A stretch of 64,000 nt of DNA. Source: Gracilariopsis chorda (Eukaryota > Rhodophyta > Florideophyceae > Gracilariales > Gracilariaceae). Numbering within the stretch: position 1 is the stretch's first letter; each line of letters starts with the position of its first letter. The stretch lies in NCBI GenBank assembly GCA_003194525.1, contig NBIV01000031.1, positions 62,001 through 126,000 on the forward strand, read 5' to 3'. Below, piece by piece: positions 1 to 11,261 of the stretch. A model generated the notes under the pieces. It worked only from the letters and a program-made list of their open reading frames with translations, was not told the DNA's origin and did not search any database. Both the position numbers and the translations under genes were made by a program.

Positions 1-627
1 GTTGCGCCTCCAAACCGCATGTCTATCGCACTGTGCCCTTGTACCTTTGGCACCCTGGTAGATCCGCTGGTAGATACACTATTAACTTTCCGCGCTTCCG
101 CGCTTCCGCGCTTCTGCGCTTCCACGCCTGCAGCGCCACAACATCATTTCAGCCCCGCTAACCTTTGCAGCTGCTATCGTCGTGGAAGGCTAATTAAGCC
201 AATAACGGTAGTAGCCCCTCTTCGCCCATCGCCTTGAACAACAAAAGCATATCGTTATAACTATGTCACAGCCACAACATGCACCCACTTGTTGCTGTTC
301 ATGCGCGCCCAACAGCGTGCCATTACAGCTTTTGGTAACCCTTTGGTTTCCTGTTGTACGCAAAAGCACCTCCTTGCGCCAATGAGCATTATCGAAGATG
401 GTTAAAAGAGTTAATCGCTTCTAGAAATACATCAAACAGCGATTAAAAGGCAAACCACTCATTTAAAATAAATCCAATCAATTCCCTTGTTCTCCGTATA
501 TTTACGGTTTCGCTCAGAAAAGAAAGCGCTTCACATTACACGCCCACCCGCTCCAGTCCACGCTCACCTCGCGAACACTTGCATCCGAATCCTCACCTCC
601 GCTTCACCCGGTTACAACATCTCAACT
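1..627. other. Non-coding left flank with octamer repeat
   Basis: No supportable gene is seen here. A short tandem array of about four GCGCTTCC-like octamers lies near 93-124. The last 140 bases form an open extension of the VPS52 frame that begins with TTG, but the first ATG is at 628, so this part is read as the 5' leader. It has no recognisable domain or membrane segment. Confidence 0.5.
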
Positions 628-2697
628 ATGACATGTCAGCAGACTCCTCCAGATCCGCACACGTTGTGGAACGCACTGGGGCTCTCAAATCTCACCCACT
701 CTCCGCTCAGCGACGATGCGCTTCGAAGCTTTTCTCCAGAACGCTTACCAACCGCTGCCTCCGAACAAACAAAGGACGACTACGATCATGCCGTCTCCCG
801 TTCTCTTCACGCCTACGAGGCCGAATCCGAAACCATTGAAAGCGTCATCTCCACGCAATCCGAGTTAAAACGTTTACAAGATGCAACCGACCACTTTGAA
901 CGTCTTGCACACTCTCTTCACCAAGTGGAAACCGATGCCATTGAATTGCAAAACCAAGCAAAAGCTCACAACGCCGCCGCCGTAGCCAGGAACGCCGCCT
1001 ATCAGCACTTGACTGCCCTTTTAGAAGAGCTTGTCATCCCACCCTCACTCATCAGGCACATCGTAGATGGCCGCGTTTCAGAACTTGAATACGGCGCCTG
1101 TTTAACCAAACTTTCAAAGAAAGTCGCGCTTTATGATATGGGTGATCTACATTCCACGCCCCTGCACGAGGAGCTTGCCCCAGTGTTGCAAGCGTTGGTA
1201 CACACCGCAGTTGCCAGAACTCGCACATTCTTGTTGGAGAAGATCGCACTCTTGAAACGCCCGAATACGAACGTTAACATCGTTAAGGAAAATGTTTTAC
1301 TCAAGCATCGTGCGCTTGTGGAGTTCATTGAAATGCATCATCCTCACGTGTTTGCTGAAATCAAGGAAGGTTACGTTGAGACTATGTCCCGCACTTATTA
1401 CGTGCTGTTTCGCAAATATGCTGATGGGCTGCTCACCATGAAACAGCTCCTGCCTTCGGAGAACGCGGATACTTTGGTGGGTAGCATGGCCGAGGAAACC
1501 ACATCACTCTTTTCACGCCATCAGCCGGTGCCTGTTGGCGGAGTTAGTCAGTTTGCGCTGGGGGATAGACTGGAAGTGCTGCATGATGTCGAAGGGCCTG
1601 CCATTGTCCTCGCCACTGCTGTGGATAATAATCAACGTTTCTATTACGAACAGATTCACAGAAGCCTCGGAAAGATGCTATCAGAGGCATGTGCCAGCGA
1701 GCACATATTCTGTAAGGCCTTTTTCGGCGAAAGTAATAGTCGCATGTTTAACACCTTCTTCAAAAGGATTATTGGCTTCTTGTTGGACGCTGTCAAGGCT
1801 CATACTGAACCAACCCGAGATGCTGTTGGTGTTCTCCTGGCATTGAAAGTCAACGAGGCACAGAAACGTTTCATGCAAGAGCGCAGTATTATGTATCTCT
1901 CTGACTTCTTTATTCAGGCGGATATTATACTGAAACCCAAGTTCAAGAAGCTTCTCGATGAGAATGTGGCAAGTGTTACACGAGCCAGTGCTACAATAGC
2001 AAGACAAGCACAGCGAAGAGACATTGACACCAGTCCTCATATTGTCACACGCCGGTTCGCAGCGTTTTCATCGTCGATGCTCGCTATCTCACGTTTCGGA
2101 ACCCCGGATGACTCTATTCTGGAGGGTTTACGGAGTCTGCGAAATGAGTACAACGGGTTCTTGAACACTGCATCTACTTTGTTCGCAAGACCGAGAATAC
2201 GATGCGTGTTTCTCATCAACAATGTTGATCTTGTTCTGTCTATGTTCCGAAGGCATGGCGTGTTGGATACAAACGACTATAAATTCTTCGCTGAGTTTCA
2301 GGAAGTTCACTCTGCCGCTTACGTGGAACATGAAGTAGCAGATCACTTCCCGGATGTAGTTGTCTTCGTAAGACAATGCGAAACCATTCGTAAGAATAAC
2401 GCACATGGAGCTAATGCTCGACCATCCCCAAGCAAGGATCGCGTTAAATCTATATTGCGACAATTTGCAGCAAACTGGCGACTTGGGGTCCAGCATATGC
2501 AGGGCGCTGTTTTGAGAGACTTCCCGAACTTTGATGTTGGTACTGAACTCACACGCGGATTGTTTGCCAAACTACTGGCTTATCACAAGCGCTGTGAAAA
2601 TGCTGTGGATACTTACTACCCGCAACTTAAATCCGAAATAGTGACAGGAACAGAAATCGTATACGAACTTCGTCAACGAACGAAGGGAACATCATGA
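628..2697 (+). CDS. VPS52: VPS52 subunit of GARP/EARP tethering complexes
   Basis: The 689-residue product matches the Vps52/Sac2 family in length (human about 720) and layout. This subunit joins VPS51, VPS53 and VPS54 (GARP) or VPS50 (EARP) to tether endosome-derived vesicles at the trans-Golgi or recycling endosomes. The N-terminal ~150 residues are helical and heptad-rich (ESVISTQSELKRLQD onward). The family core follows: a stretch reading FLLEKIALLKRPNTN, then LLKHRALVEF and GYVETMSRTYYVLFRKY, which align well with the conserved centre of animal Vps52. The first ATG (628) was chosen; the frame is open upstream but only from a TTG. No intron is apparent. It converges on the claspin-like gene, with only 45 bases between the stop codons. 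Identity is by motif recognition. Confidence 0.85.
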   Translation: MTCQQTPPDPHTLWNALGLSNLTHSPLSDDALRSFSPERLPTAASEQTKDDYDHAVSRSLHAYEAESETIESVISTQSELKRLQDATDHFERLAHSLHQVETDAIELQNQAKAHNAAAVARNAAYQHLTALLEELVIPPSLIRHIVDGRVSELEYGACLTKLSKKVALYDMGDLHSTPLHEELAPVLQALVHTAVARTRTFLLEKIALLKRPNTNVNIVKENVLLKHRALVEFIEMHHPHVFAEIKEGYVETMSRTYYVLFRKYADGLLTMKQLLPSENADTLVGSMAEETTSLFSRHQPVPVGGVSQFALGDRLEVLHDVEGPAIVLATAVDNNQRFYYEQIHRSLGKMLSEACASEHIFCKAFFGESNSRMFNTFFKRIIGFLLDAVKAHTEPTRDAVGVLLALKVNEAQKRFMQERSIMYLSDFFIQADIILKPKFKKLLDENVASVTRASATIARQAQRRDIDTSPHIVTRRFAAFSSSMLAISRFGTPDDSILEGLRSLRNEYNGFLNTASTLFARPRIRCVFLINNVDLVLSMFRRHGVLDTNDYKFFAEFQEVHSAAYVEHEVADHFPDVVVFVRQCETIRKNNAHGANARPSPSKDRVKSILRQFAANWRLGVQHMQGAVLRDFPNFDVGTELTRGLFAKLLAYHKRCENAVDTYYPQLKSEIVTGTEIVYELRQRTKGTS

Positions 2698-2742
2698 CAT
2701 GGTGGCCGAAGCAAAGCTTTATCTGATACCACTGCGCCAAGT

Positions 2743-4751
2743 TTACTTGGCCGTCTCTGCCGGTTTTCCAAGCAATGTCAGCAATCCTTTGAATGATGTC
2801 GGTCCGCGAGAGTTTTGTCGAGAAAGCTGACGAGGTGGAACACTCGCCACTTGGCGAGTTGTTTTGATTGGTATATGCCTCGATCGACTCCTGCTATGCA
2901 CGAATGAAGCACCTAAACTTGGAGTTGAGATTCGCACTGGCTTCGAAGGAACCTTTTCGGATTTTCCATGACTCGCAAACGACCAATTGCTAACTGGTAC
3001 TCCCTTCCGTTTTTTCGCAGCTACTTCTTGTAAGCTCTTGCGTCGCTTCTCCCAATTTGACATCGTACTCCCTTTCAACCATGAAGACTTACGTTTCTTT
3101 CCGTTTTCATCACCACGTGGTTGGGCTGAAGCACGACGGCACGCGTTCTCAAGCTTATGTCGAATGTCTGCACTGCAAGTTACTGCTCCTTTGTCGAAGA
3201 AGTCGAATCGCGATAGACTATCGTTGTCCTGCTTCTGGCGAACGGCTTTGGCCTTTTGTCGCGCTTTCCACAGCAAACGTGCTTTCTCGCGCTTCTGGCC
3301 AATCTCGATGTCCTCTTCCAAGTCATCCAGCATCTTTGACTTGCTGTCATCGCGTAGGAACCTGTGAGGATTAAATGTACGATAGATATTGTTAGAAGTG
3401 TATTACTAGTGACCCATAACTAGCCCGGATAGATTATAACTTACATTTGCTTAATGTAGTCATCAGACTGGCGCTGATGCTCCTGAGCTTCGCCGGAGGC
3501 CATCGCTCCTGACACACTTCCGCCGTCTTCGCTTTCATTGTCTTTCTGGACCTGTTCTTCCTTTCTCATCAAGTCAGTGAGGTCAACAGCCTCATCTATG
3601 TCGTCCACCACTCCTCCGGCAGCGGCATTAGCAACATCAGCCTTCTCCTTCTCGAGCTCCCACTGACGGTGAAATTGTGCCAGCTTTGCTCTATCACAAG
3701 ACTTGGGAGTTATTTCCTCGTTATCGATGCCGTCATCTTCGGCGTCGCTCTCTGGCAAATGAGATTCATGATAGTCTCCATAAAGGCCTTGATCATCTTG
3801 GTCAATTGCTTCTTCGTCAGCCTCATCGTCGACCATTCCTAGAGGGTTCGTCGGCGGTTCCGCGTCATATAAGCGGATGAATGTTGTCTTCCTTTTCCTT
3901 GCCTGCTGATGAGGAGCTTTTTGTGGTGAAGGGGTGCACGGGGTTGACGAGGGAATTGGTGATTCAGGAGAAGTATCTTGGACTGTTTCTGGACGTTGCT
4001 TCTCACTTCTATCAGCGTTTTGCTCTGAAGGTTTATCAAAGGGCCCTGGTTGAGCTCCTGAACGTTCATTATTTGTAAAGGCATGATTGTCATCCTTTGC
4101 AGAGGCTTCAGACTGGTCTTTCACATCAACAGACTGGTCTTCGTTCTTTGAAGCAGACGGGTCTGCGGGGTCTTTGAGTTCTGAGTTTCGATTAGTCAAC
4201 GAATTGGCATCTTTTGATTTCGAAATGGAATCATTGCTTTCCGCTGTCAATTGCTGTTGATCTTTGATTTCTTGAGAGCGTGGCTGTTTCTGGTCTTCAT
4301 CACCCGGACGTCTGGAATCGTTCTTTGGAAGATCATCGTCATCCATGAACAATTGACGATTTGCATTCTGCAAGGCACGTTCTTCTTCATCACGCTCCAT
4401 CTGCTCCTCATCCAATTCAGGTGCTTCAGATTCATTGTCTTTATCTTCCTCCGGTTCATCCTGGGTGTTATCAGGACGCTCTGGCGGGACGATGGGCTTC
4501 ACTTCTTCCGGAGGAGGCGCGCGAGTTATGACGTCGTACAGACCTGTTTCAATGACGTTCTGACGGGCTTTTCGGGCGGCATTTTTGAGCTGCTGATGTT
4601 GCCATTGACGACGAGCTGCTACACTGAACGAGCGGCCTTGTCTCGGGGACGTTCGGGTGGCTGCTTTGGGTGCTGGTGCAATTTCGGCTGGCAGCGCGGA
4701 GTTGTTAGCCCGGCGCGACCGGAGTGCGGCGAGCTTCTCTCGAAGATTCAT
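2743..4751 (-). CDS. Claspin/Mrc1-like replication checkpoint mediator, two exons
   Basis: Exon 1 is 4751-3445 and exon 2 is 3361-2743, giving 641 residues. The 83-nt intron (3444-3362) starts GTAAGT, ends CACAG, carries TTCTAAC as branch site and interrupts one Met codon in phase 2. The protein is very acidic and disordered. Its central block (FIRLYDAEPP, MVDDEADEEAIDQDDQGLYGDY, then DRAKLAQFHRQWELEKEKAD) and the segment after the junction (FLRDDSKSKMLDDLEEDIEIG) look like the MRC1-like domain of claspin, which links fork proteins to the checkpoint kinase Chk1. The C-terminus is basic and ends in a short GLLTLLGK motif. The start ATG (MNLREKLAALRSRR) was preferred over an upstream GTG. Low complexity limits certainty; another acidic nuclear protein is possible. 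Confidence 0.5.
3362..3444 (-). other. Spliceosomal intron of the claspin-like gene
   Basis: On the minus strand the segment begins GTAAGT and ends CACAG. It contains CTAAC about 35 bases before the acceptor. Removing it joins two open frames that otherwise end at stops and restores a single protein. Confidence 0.8.
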
Positions 4752-4991
4752 AGCATTTGTGGTGCTATAGAGAGGAGTTGCGGAGGGATAAGGCTCGATC
4801 GGTCTTAACACTGAATCGTGGAACTGGCCTACTCAACCCGAGGTGAGAGGTTACAAAGGTAGGAAAGCACAGCTTTCGTTTGCATGGCGTTTCGGATTTG
4901 GCGCCAAACTCGTGTTAGCCTCTCAAAATGTCTTCGCATTCTATTTGAATTAAATTCTGAAAAAGAGGGCACCTTCCCCAGCGCTACCCAG

Positions 4992-5073
4992 GATGATATG
5001 GCAGAGTGGTCTAATGCGTGTGACTAGAAATCACATCCTTTCGGGGGCCCAGGTTCGAATCCTGGTATCATCG
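4992..5073 (+). tRNA. tRNA-Ser(AGA): tRNA-Ser (anticodon AGA)
   Basis: An 82-nt type II (long variable arm) tRNA can be folded by eye. The acceptor stem GATGATA pairs with TATCATC, the anticodon stem TGTGA/TCACA closes a loop CTAGAAA with anticodon AGA, and the T arm is CCAGG-TTCGAAT-CCTGG. The variable arm between 5034 and 5048 contains TCCTTTCGGGGG. No intron is needed. G5073 is the discriminator base, as expected for serine. A leu or tyr identity is excluded by the anticodon. Confidence 0.95.
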
Positions 5074-5079
5074 CAGCAC

Positions 5080-5092
5080 TTTTTACTTTTTT
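5080..5092 (+). terminator. RNA polymerase III T-run terminator
   Basis: Seven bases after the tRNA come T5 and then T7, separated by one AC dinucleotide. This is the usual pol III stop signal for a nuclear tRNA gene. Confidence 0.8.
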
Positions 5093-5093
5093 G

Positions 5094-6514
5094 GACATCG
5101 TCAAAGGAAAGAGAACTCGTGACCGGGGCGAAGGGAGCTGTGATCATCACAGTGTGTGATGGTCGGGACCTTAGTCTTCCCCCACCTGATAGCAAACTAA
5201 CCCTCCAACCTTTATCGATGGAAATGGAAGGCTGCTCCTTTAGTGATGACCCTCCTTTTTGAAGCCACGATATTGCACACGAAGACACATTTCTTACCAG
5301 CTTTTCTGGCGTTTCTAGTCCTTTGGAGGTTCACGTTGTCTCCTGGCATACTCCCCTGAATTGTGTTCCCGTCAGAGTCTGACGAAAAAAATCTTTCTAA
5401 GGCGACCGGTGTTGTATGTTTTGGGAGCATGTCACCTTATTCCGACTGCATAGTAGAGCTTTCTGCCAGAAAAACACTCTCTTTACTTAGGAAAGCTAAA
5501 AACTAAGCGGACCACTGTCTAAATCTTCTTGCATCGTCCCGGTTCTTCCTTTCACGTAATCGGGCGACTTTTCTTTTTTCTTTTCAGGCAACTTCTAGCA
5601 CCGGAAAGATGGTCTTTCATCCAATTTCTTGCTTCTTTATCCTTTGTCGAGTCGTATGCCAAGACAGCGCGAATAAGGCCAGCTCTCGTTCCGAACCACG
5701 ATATCAAACGCATTGAAACAAGATACTCACATACTGTTTCAATCTCTACGGCCCGCAACATTCGGCTTTCGCGCGTCATCGCGAGGAATGCTGTCGTGGT
5801 CCTACTCGAGCAAGCGTCTCCTGCGTACAGACGAGAAAGCCAGGACACTAATTCCTGACCAAGAAAAGATATCATGCTTCCTTTTTTTATGCTTATTTTG
5901 TCATCGGATGTTTTCTTGGTTTTTGCTGGCCAAGGAACATCGCTAGCTAGTGGTTGGTTGAGATTACATCTGTGAAGAACTTATTCTCCCCGGCAAGCAT
6001 GTTGTATGCTTTGGACGACATTCTGTGATTAGTAGTGACCCTCTCACCCTTGATTTTGCGAGACAATGTCGATACTCCACCATAATTGGTGCTCAGCTTG
6101 TATGCACGAAGATATCACGCATGATACGATATTCGCAAGACCATTCACCGCACACGTCATATCCGGGCGGAAGAAAACCAAAAGGTCTCTCCGACACTTT
6201 TTAAGTTGCGAAGTTCATGGTGCCATTCTGCAGCACGTTGAGTGAGCATATCTCTTGGGAAATCACCGCACTCCAGCAATTCCCAATACCCGCAACAAGG
6301 ATATTTGCTGAACAGCGCCCGCCCACTTCTCCTCTAATAGCCTTGGCATTCCTCTTCAGCAGATTGTACCTTCGCTAGAAGATTGCTGACCAAACCTCTC
6401 TTGTAAATTCACATTTGTAGATTGTCACCACTCCACAGTTTGACATCTTGCGAAACTATATCTGGGGGAACGTTTCTTTCATTAGTGACACAGTATCCTC
6501 ATTTGGAAGGATAG
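5094..6514. other. Intergenic region, no gene seen
   Basis: Open frames of up to about 109 codons occur on both strands but overlap each other, show no domain, and have no plausible splice partners. I see no repeat or transposon signature. The last ~150 bases are presumably the promoter and leader of the carrier gene at 6515. Confidence 0.4.
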
Positions 6515-8072
6515 ATGGGCGCAATCTCAAAGGTTTTCCAGGCGAGCTTGGGTGGAAGCGTTGAACTACTTGCACTCTGCGCGGCTGGAGCCGTGCTCTC
6601 CCGACTTGGTCATTGGAATACGAGTGTCTCGTCAGCAATGTCAAATGGTGTGTTCTCTTTCATAAACAGTACGTCCTCTTGCATGCGGTACTAACATCTC
6701 TTCCCAGGAGTGTACAAGATATTCTTGCCTGCCTTGATTTTCATTGCTATGCTCGATACGCTGAACGATAGCGAAGGAAAAGCATCATCCCAAGAATGGT
6801 GGATACCTCTATTCTTTTCGGTGGTTGTATCTATAATTACGATGGTGGTAGGATTCCTACTTTCGCGAGCATTGGCAAGGAATAAAGCTGAGTTTACCAA
6901 GCGAACGATCTTTATGTGCATAGTTCTCGGTAATTCGAACTCCATGCCGCTTCTGATCATGAAGTCTCTCTGCGATTCCTTTCAACCACTCCAGGAAAAA
7001 GAACTCTGTTTCATGAAGGCAACGACATACGGAACTCTCTACAATACGTTCTTTATCTTTCTTGGAGTGAGTGATGTCTTCTAAGCCCTACTTGTCTTAA
7101 GTCCTCCTCTGCTTCTGAAATTCTAACAGTATCCCTGATTCAAACATGTTTAACCTCGAACTGTTCATGAAAATTTTGCTTTGCAGTTCTCTGTGATATA
7201 TCCTTATGTTCTAGACGCAGATGACGACCAAGAGCACGAAGAACAACCACTCTTAGGAGAAACTCCACCTAGACAACGAAAAACCCTTACGTGTGACTTC
7301 ATCACCGTAATCAAAAGAAGTCTTCTGGCACCTCCAACGGCAACTGTCATCTTGACGAGCAGTCTCAGATGGGTAAGTCATCGAGCTTTTGAAATGGAGA
7401 GAGCACGTATCGTCCTTCCAGCATATGTGGACCCACTGACCGCCAGTTCATGCTCTTATTCCTGTAGATCCCTGGGTTCGCGGATGTATTCCTGAAAGAT
7501 AACTCCCCCCTACGATCAGTCACAGAGGCAATCGAATTGGTTGGAAGCGTCGCTGTTCCCATGAGCTCAGTGATTGTTGGCGGAGATCTGTACGAATCCC
7601 TCACTTCGGTAAGTATCCCTAGTTGCAGAATCCTGTTCAGGCATGCATCGACCATTGTTACTCAACAACTCATTATCTCGGATTTTGCTAACAAAAACTT
7701 TCATGCTTCCGCATAATACAGCATAGAAAATGCAGCGATCATCGCAAAGAATTTGGGAATGGCATCGTTGCAATGATATGCCTTATACGACTTGTTTTGT
7801 TTCCATTCGTTGGAAGATGGTTGTACACTTATTTCGGACTTCAAGATTTCATAGCTTTAAAAGAGCTCGGAGTCTTTATGTTGACAGAGTTCGGAGTAGT
7901 CACGGCGAACAATGCGATGATAATAGCTGGAATAATAACAGCCATGTACCCAAGGCGCGGAGAGACTATGAAACGAGACGTCGCAAAATGCCTGTTTCTC
8001 CAATACCTGGTTGCTCCTGTCCTCGTTACGCTGAACACTGCATTAGCGCTTCAAATCCAGTATGATGTATAA
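6515..8072 (+). CDS. PIN-LIKES/auxin efflux carrier family membrane transporter, five exons
   Basis: Exons are 6515-6668, 6708-7066, 7187-7372, 7468-7608 and 7722-8072, giving 396 residues, typical for PILS proteins. The introns (39, 120, 95 and 113 nt) have GTACGT, GTGAGT, GTAAGT and GTAAGT donors, AG acceptors and TACTAAC, CTAAC, CTGAC and CTAAC branch sites; all junctions keep frame. The product starts with a hydrophobic helix (GAVLSRLG), then VYKIFLPALIFIAMLD and the family hallmark GNSNSMPLLIMKSLC. A hydrophilic loop rich in D/E (about residues 180-200) separates the two membrane halves, and the C-terminal half holds FVGRWLY and NNAMIIAGIITAMYP. PILS proteins sit in the ER membrane of plants and control intracellular auxin; substrate and location in an alga are unknown. 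Confidence 0.85.
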
Positions 8073-9212
8073 TAGACAGAGATGCATAAAAGCTGGCATC
8101 CAATGTGCTATGTGCGCTGTCAAGGTATTATTTGTGCACCTCTGGCGCTTTGCAAAAGAACAAATGAAACACTAGCAAAACGAAATCCATGTCATCAACA
8201 ACGGCACATGGTCAATACAAGATCAAGAACGCAATGTGCCAACGTCATAATATCTTCCATATTCTTGGGCAGAGTTGAGTGATGTTGAAGTCAAAGGATC
8301 CGGGTTAGACTGTACAAGTAATATGCTGAGTACGAATAAAACACGGAGTATAAACTCTAAAGCAGGCGATTAAGACAACAAGCTGGTGGAATCGACGTTT
8401 CCACTGTCTCGTGCACTTCTCCTTCGATCGTTCGTACTCAAGTGCATTAATGATGTGCCTTCAAGCAAAAGGTTCACAGTTTGAAAACGAAAGTCAGGAA
8501 CTGCTGCCTCCCGCGACGGTGGAGTCGTGTGCGAAAAAGCATTAGTGACAATGGTTTGTATATTGTGGAGCACCGATCTGGATATTGGAGATACGTTGAC
8601 GCCAATGGCTTATTTATCACACCGCACTAACTATGCGACGCTAACGAACTTAAAACAGTTTCCGAATACCAAAACATTATTCACCTGGATAAAGCTTTCT
8701 TCTGTTCTACACTAGAACAGCCTGATTTCGCAAACTCAGAATCAGAATGGATACCAGCTCCTATGCAATGGAGTAAAAAGATCAACTCCAAAAGCGGCAG
8801 AACTCTGGAGCCTAACCTTCATCAGTTTTCTCGTCAGGGAGCTGTATTCAAAGATTGCTTTTCGCGCACAAGAGTCAAATGCACGGTAACCAAACTCCAG
8901 GGTCTTGGGGGAATCCTTCAGGTCACTCTTGCTCCTCCTGCTAATATCGTGCCGTCGGATTCAACGGATGGCTTGAGACAGCATCCAAAGACCCTGCAGC
9001 ACTGCGGGTTCGCAGATACAACGCTTCTTTGTTCGTCTTCATCCACTCCACTCAAGTGACGACACGACAACAACAAGCTCCGGTCAAAGAAAGAACCGAA
9101 CCGTTTCAAAGGACATTTTCTGTTCTTCTATGTCTGTGCATCGACATATTTGTTGCAGCCGTCACCCAATGCGCGCATCACTCAATGCGTGGCCTGTTTC
9201 AATGAAAATCCG
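8073..9212. other. Intergenic region, no gene seen
   Basis: Only short unsupported frames (under 100 codons) are present, with no domain and no retroelement tail. It separates the 3' end of the carrier gene from the convergent 3' end of the DUF455 gene. Confidence 0.4.
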
Positions 9213-10151
9213 TTAAGACCGGAGTTCGTGTGCTGTCGACTGAGATTTTGTACGTTCTTTTCTCTGCCTTTCCATTTCTTCGGCAACAGGCATATACCAT
9301 TCTGGTGTTAAGCCCGCCTGTCGTCTTCTCTGTTCATTGAAAGGCTGTGCAAAAGCTCCAGGGTTGCTTAGCCTCAGCGCAATGTCATGGAAGGTCCGGA
9401 TGGGATCAGTCATGACTCTTTCACATTCCTTCAAGAACCATTTCACACCTAGTTGTACATGCCGCACTTCTTCATCAGCAATCTGCCTAACTGTCGCAGC
9501 TGAGTCGTTGTCTCCGGAGCCAATAAGACGTTCTGCCAACTTGGGACCAGCGTCTAACCCCCGCGCTTCAGCTACTAATTGCCCCAATGCTAATCGTTCA
9601 CGTAGACTGTCCTTTGATACGTCGGCTGATTTCCAGATGATATCATGAGCGGGTAGTTCGCCGTAGAAAGATCCAAGTGCAAGCAACCGATCATGTAGGT
9701 ACTTGAAGTGCCTAGCTTCGTCTGAGGCGATCGACAACCAGTCTTCAAACCACTCATCTCGATCTTTAGCTGGAAGCACACTCTCGAAGCGAAGCATTGT
9801 GTCAAAGCAAAGATCAATTGCATTCAGCTCTACATGAGCAAGTGAATGCAGGTAGTATACGTTGGATGGGACATTTGACCGTTTCACGCTCGGCATTTCG
9901 GAAGGTGGGATAATTTTCGGAAGAACAGGACGTGACGGACGATCCGGGGGCGTAACAGTGGGACCAGGAGTGCGGGAGGTCTCCCAGGATTTCACCGCAG
10001 CTCGTGTAAGACGAACCTTGTCTAGAGGCGAGGCAGTTGTTAAAACGCGAGATGCATAAGTTGAAATGGCTGCCTGTATCGGAATCTGCGTTGTCACAAA
10101 CGATAAAGCGGGCATTGTTACAGCCGGACAGGAATTCCTTAGAGACTCCAT
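9213..10151 (-). CDS. DUF455 ferritin-like domain protein
   Basis: The single-exon gene encodes 312 residues from an ATG at 10151. A Pro-rich linker (about residues 62-90) leads into the DUF455 ferritin-like helical domain (PF04305 family). Putative metal ligands are spaced as in four-helix di-iron proteins: HVELNAIDLCFD (residues 107-118), SDEARHFKYLHD (143-154), EARGLDAGP (195-203) and DEEVRHVQLG (226-235), giving the expected E, ExxH, E and ExxH pattern. Members occur in bacteria and many eukaryotes, and the reaction is not established. The first ~50 residues lack acidic residues apart from E2 and D44 and could be an organelle-targeting extension; this is inference. Confidence 0.85.
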   Translation of the reverse strand: MESLRNSCPAVTMPALSFVTTQIPIQAAISTYASRVLTTASPLDKVRLTRAAVKSWETSRTPGPTVTPPDRPSRPVLPKIIPPSEMPSVKRSNVPSNVYYLHSLAHVELNAIDLCFDTMLRFESVLPAKDRDEWFEDWLSIASDEARHFKYLHDRLLALGSFYGELPAHDIIWKSADVSKDSLRERLALGQLVAEARGLDAGPKLAERLIGSGDNDSAATVRQIADEEVRHVQLGVKWFLKECERVMTDPIRTFHDIALRLSNPGAFAQPFNEQRRRQAGLTPEWYMPVAEEMERQRKERTKSQSTAHELRS

Positions 10152-10943
10152 GTTATGTTCTTCTTAAGAGATATTCGCTGCAAGGCCTGCACGCACCTCT
10201 CAAGGCAGCAGGTTGAAGTTCTGGTATGCAGTCAGATTCGGTTGTACGTTTCCATAGCTTACCGATCAAGGCTACCCTCGTCTACACGTAGATCGGCAGA
10301 TAGGTTTTGGACCGCGCAGGTCAGAGACACAGATATGCAAGGTGAGTAAAGGTTAGTCTTTAAGTTGGGAGTTCCAACAATCTAATCATGCAAATGTGGG
10401 ACGATGTGTACCAATCTGCCTACGGTAGCGACTGCTAGCTGTCTTACCCTTATCTCTAGCTAGCTAGAGCTAGAGCAGTTCAAGACTTCGAGAGACGCAT
10501 GCTCGAGCTGCCTCGAAGCGAATCTTGTACATAGCTACAGTATAGGTGTTTACAGTATCTCTGTCGGACAGAGCGTGTCCCCAGTGCACTCACCTGAAAA
10601 TTGCAACTCCAGAGCCAGCCCGTTTTGACAAACTCCCAGGAGAATAGAGGAAGCTATCCTTGTATCATGCTTGCTGGTCACGAATAATTACTGCCGTTTG
10701 ATTTAGAAGGTAAGGGTTACAGGGGTTGAAGTTAGGAACGCTAACGCTTTACCGAGAGATATCCTTGGTACCTGCTTCAATACTTTGGCCTGATCTTGTA
10801 CCTATCCTGAGACTGTGTCTTTCTATCCTTCTTTCTCATAAGTGCGGATCCTTTCTTGGGACTTAACTATTGAACACACCAAGATCGACCTCACTCGAAT
10901 CCGAATACCTCCATTCGTCGGCAGCAGGCCTATATTAGGGCTA
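10152..10943. other. Intergenic region with a 16-bp perfect palindrome
   Basis: No gene is supported. CTCTAGCTAGCTAGAG at 10454-10469 is a perfect palindrome. The stretch is the shared upstream region of the divergent DUF455 (-) and prefoldin-like (+) genes. An open frame runs back from 10944 to 10842 but lacks an ATG. Confidence 0.4.
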
Positions 10944-11261
10944 ATGTTAATCGACGACGCCCTACGACGGCAACAAATCCTCACGGAATTAGAGCTTCAT
11001 AAATCTCAATCATCACAACTCGAGGATCGATGTAAAAAGCTGGAAGAGGCTATTGAAGCGCTGAAGAACAAAGAAGATGAACCGATTCTGTATTGTTTCG
11101 GTCAGCCGGCGTTTCTGCAGGTGTCTGTTGGTAAGGCGCGGTCATTATTGAGACAGGAAAAGAGTGCCGTATGGGAAGAGGTAGAGAGAGCACAGCGTGC
11201 TATTGTGAAACTTGAACGTCGACTTCAAGGGATCAGTGATGTCCAAGAAAATGGGAAATAG
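10944..11261 (+). CDS. Small prefoldin-like coiled-coil protein (PDRG1-like)
   Basis: This 105-residue protein has two helices (LTELELHKSQSSQLEDRCKK and the C-terminal LLRQEKSAVWEEVERAQ part) flanking a short beta-hairpin region, EPILYCFGQPAFLQVS. That arrangement is the prefoldin beta-subunit fold. The CFG within the hairpin recalls PDRG1, a subunit of the R2TP/prefoldin-like complex, more than PFDN4, but the sequence is too short to separate these by eye. The ATG at 10944 was chosen over a GTG 34 codons upstream. No intron is seen. Confidence 0.45.
   Translation: MLIDDALRRQQILTELELHKSQSSQLEDRCKKLEEAIEALKNKEDEPILYCFGQPAFLQVSVGKARSLLRQEKSAVWEEVERAQRAIVKLERRLQGISDVQENGK

Noticed and set aside
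487-627. N-terminal extension of VPS52 from a TTG
   Set aside because: No ATG in this stretch, no family similarity, and the ATG at 628 gives the usual length.
4993-5262. 89-codon open frame over the tRNA
   Set aside because: It overlaps tRNA-Ser and its terminator, and has no domain.
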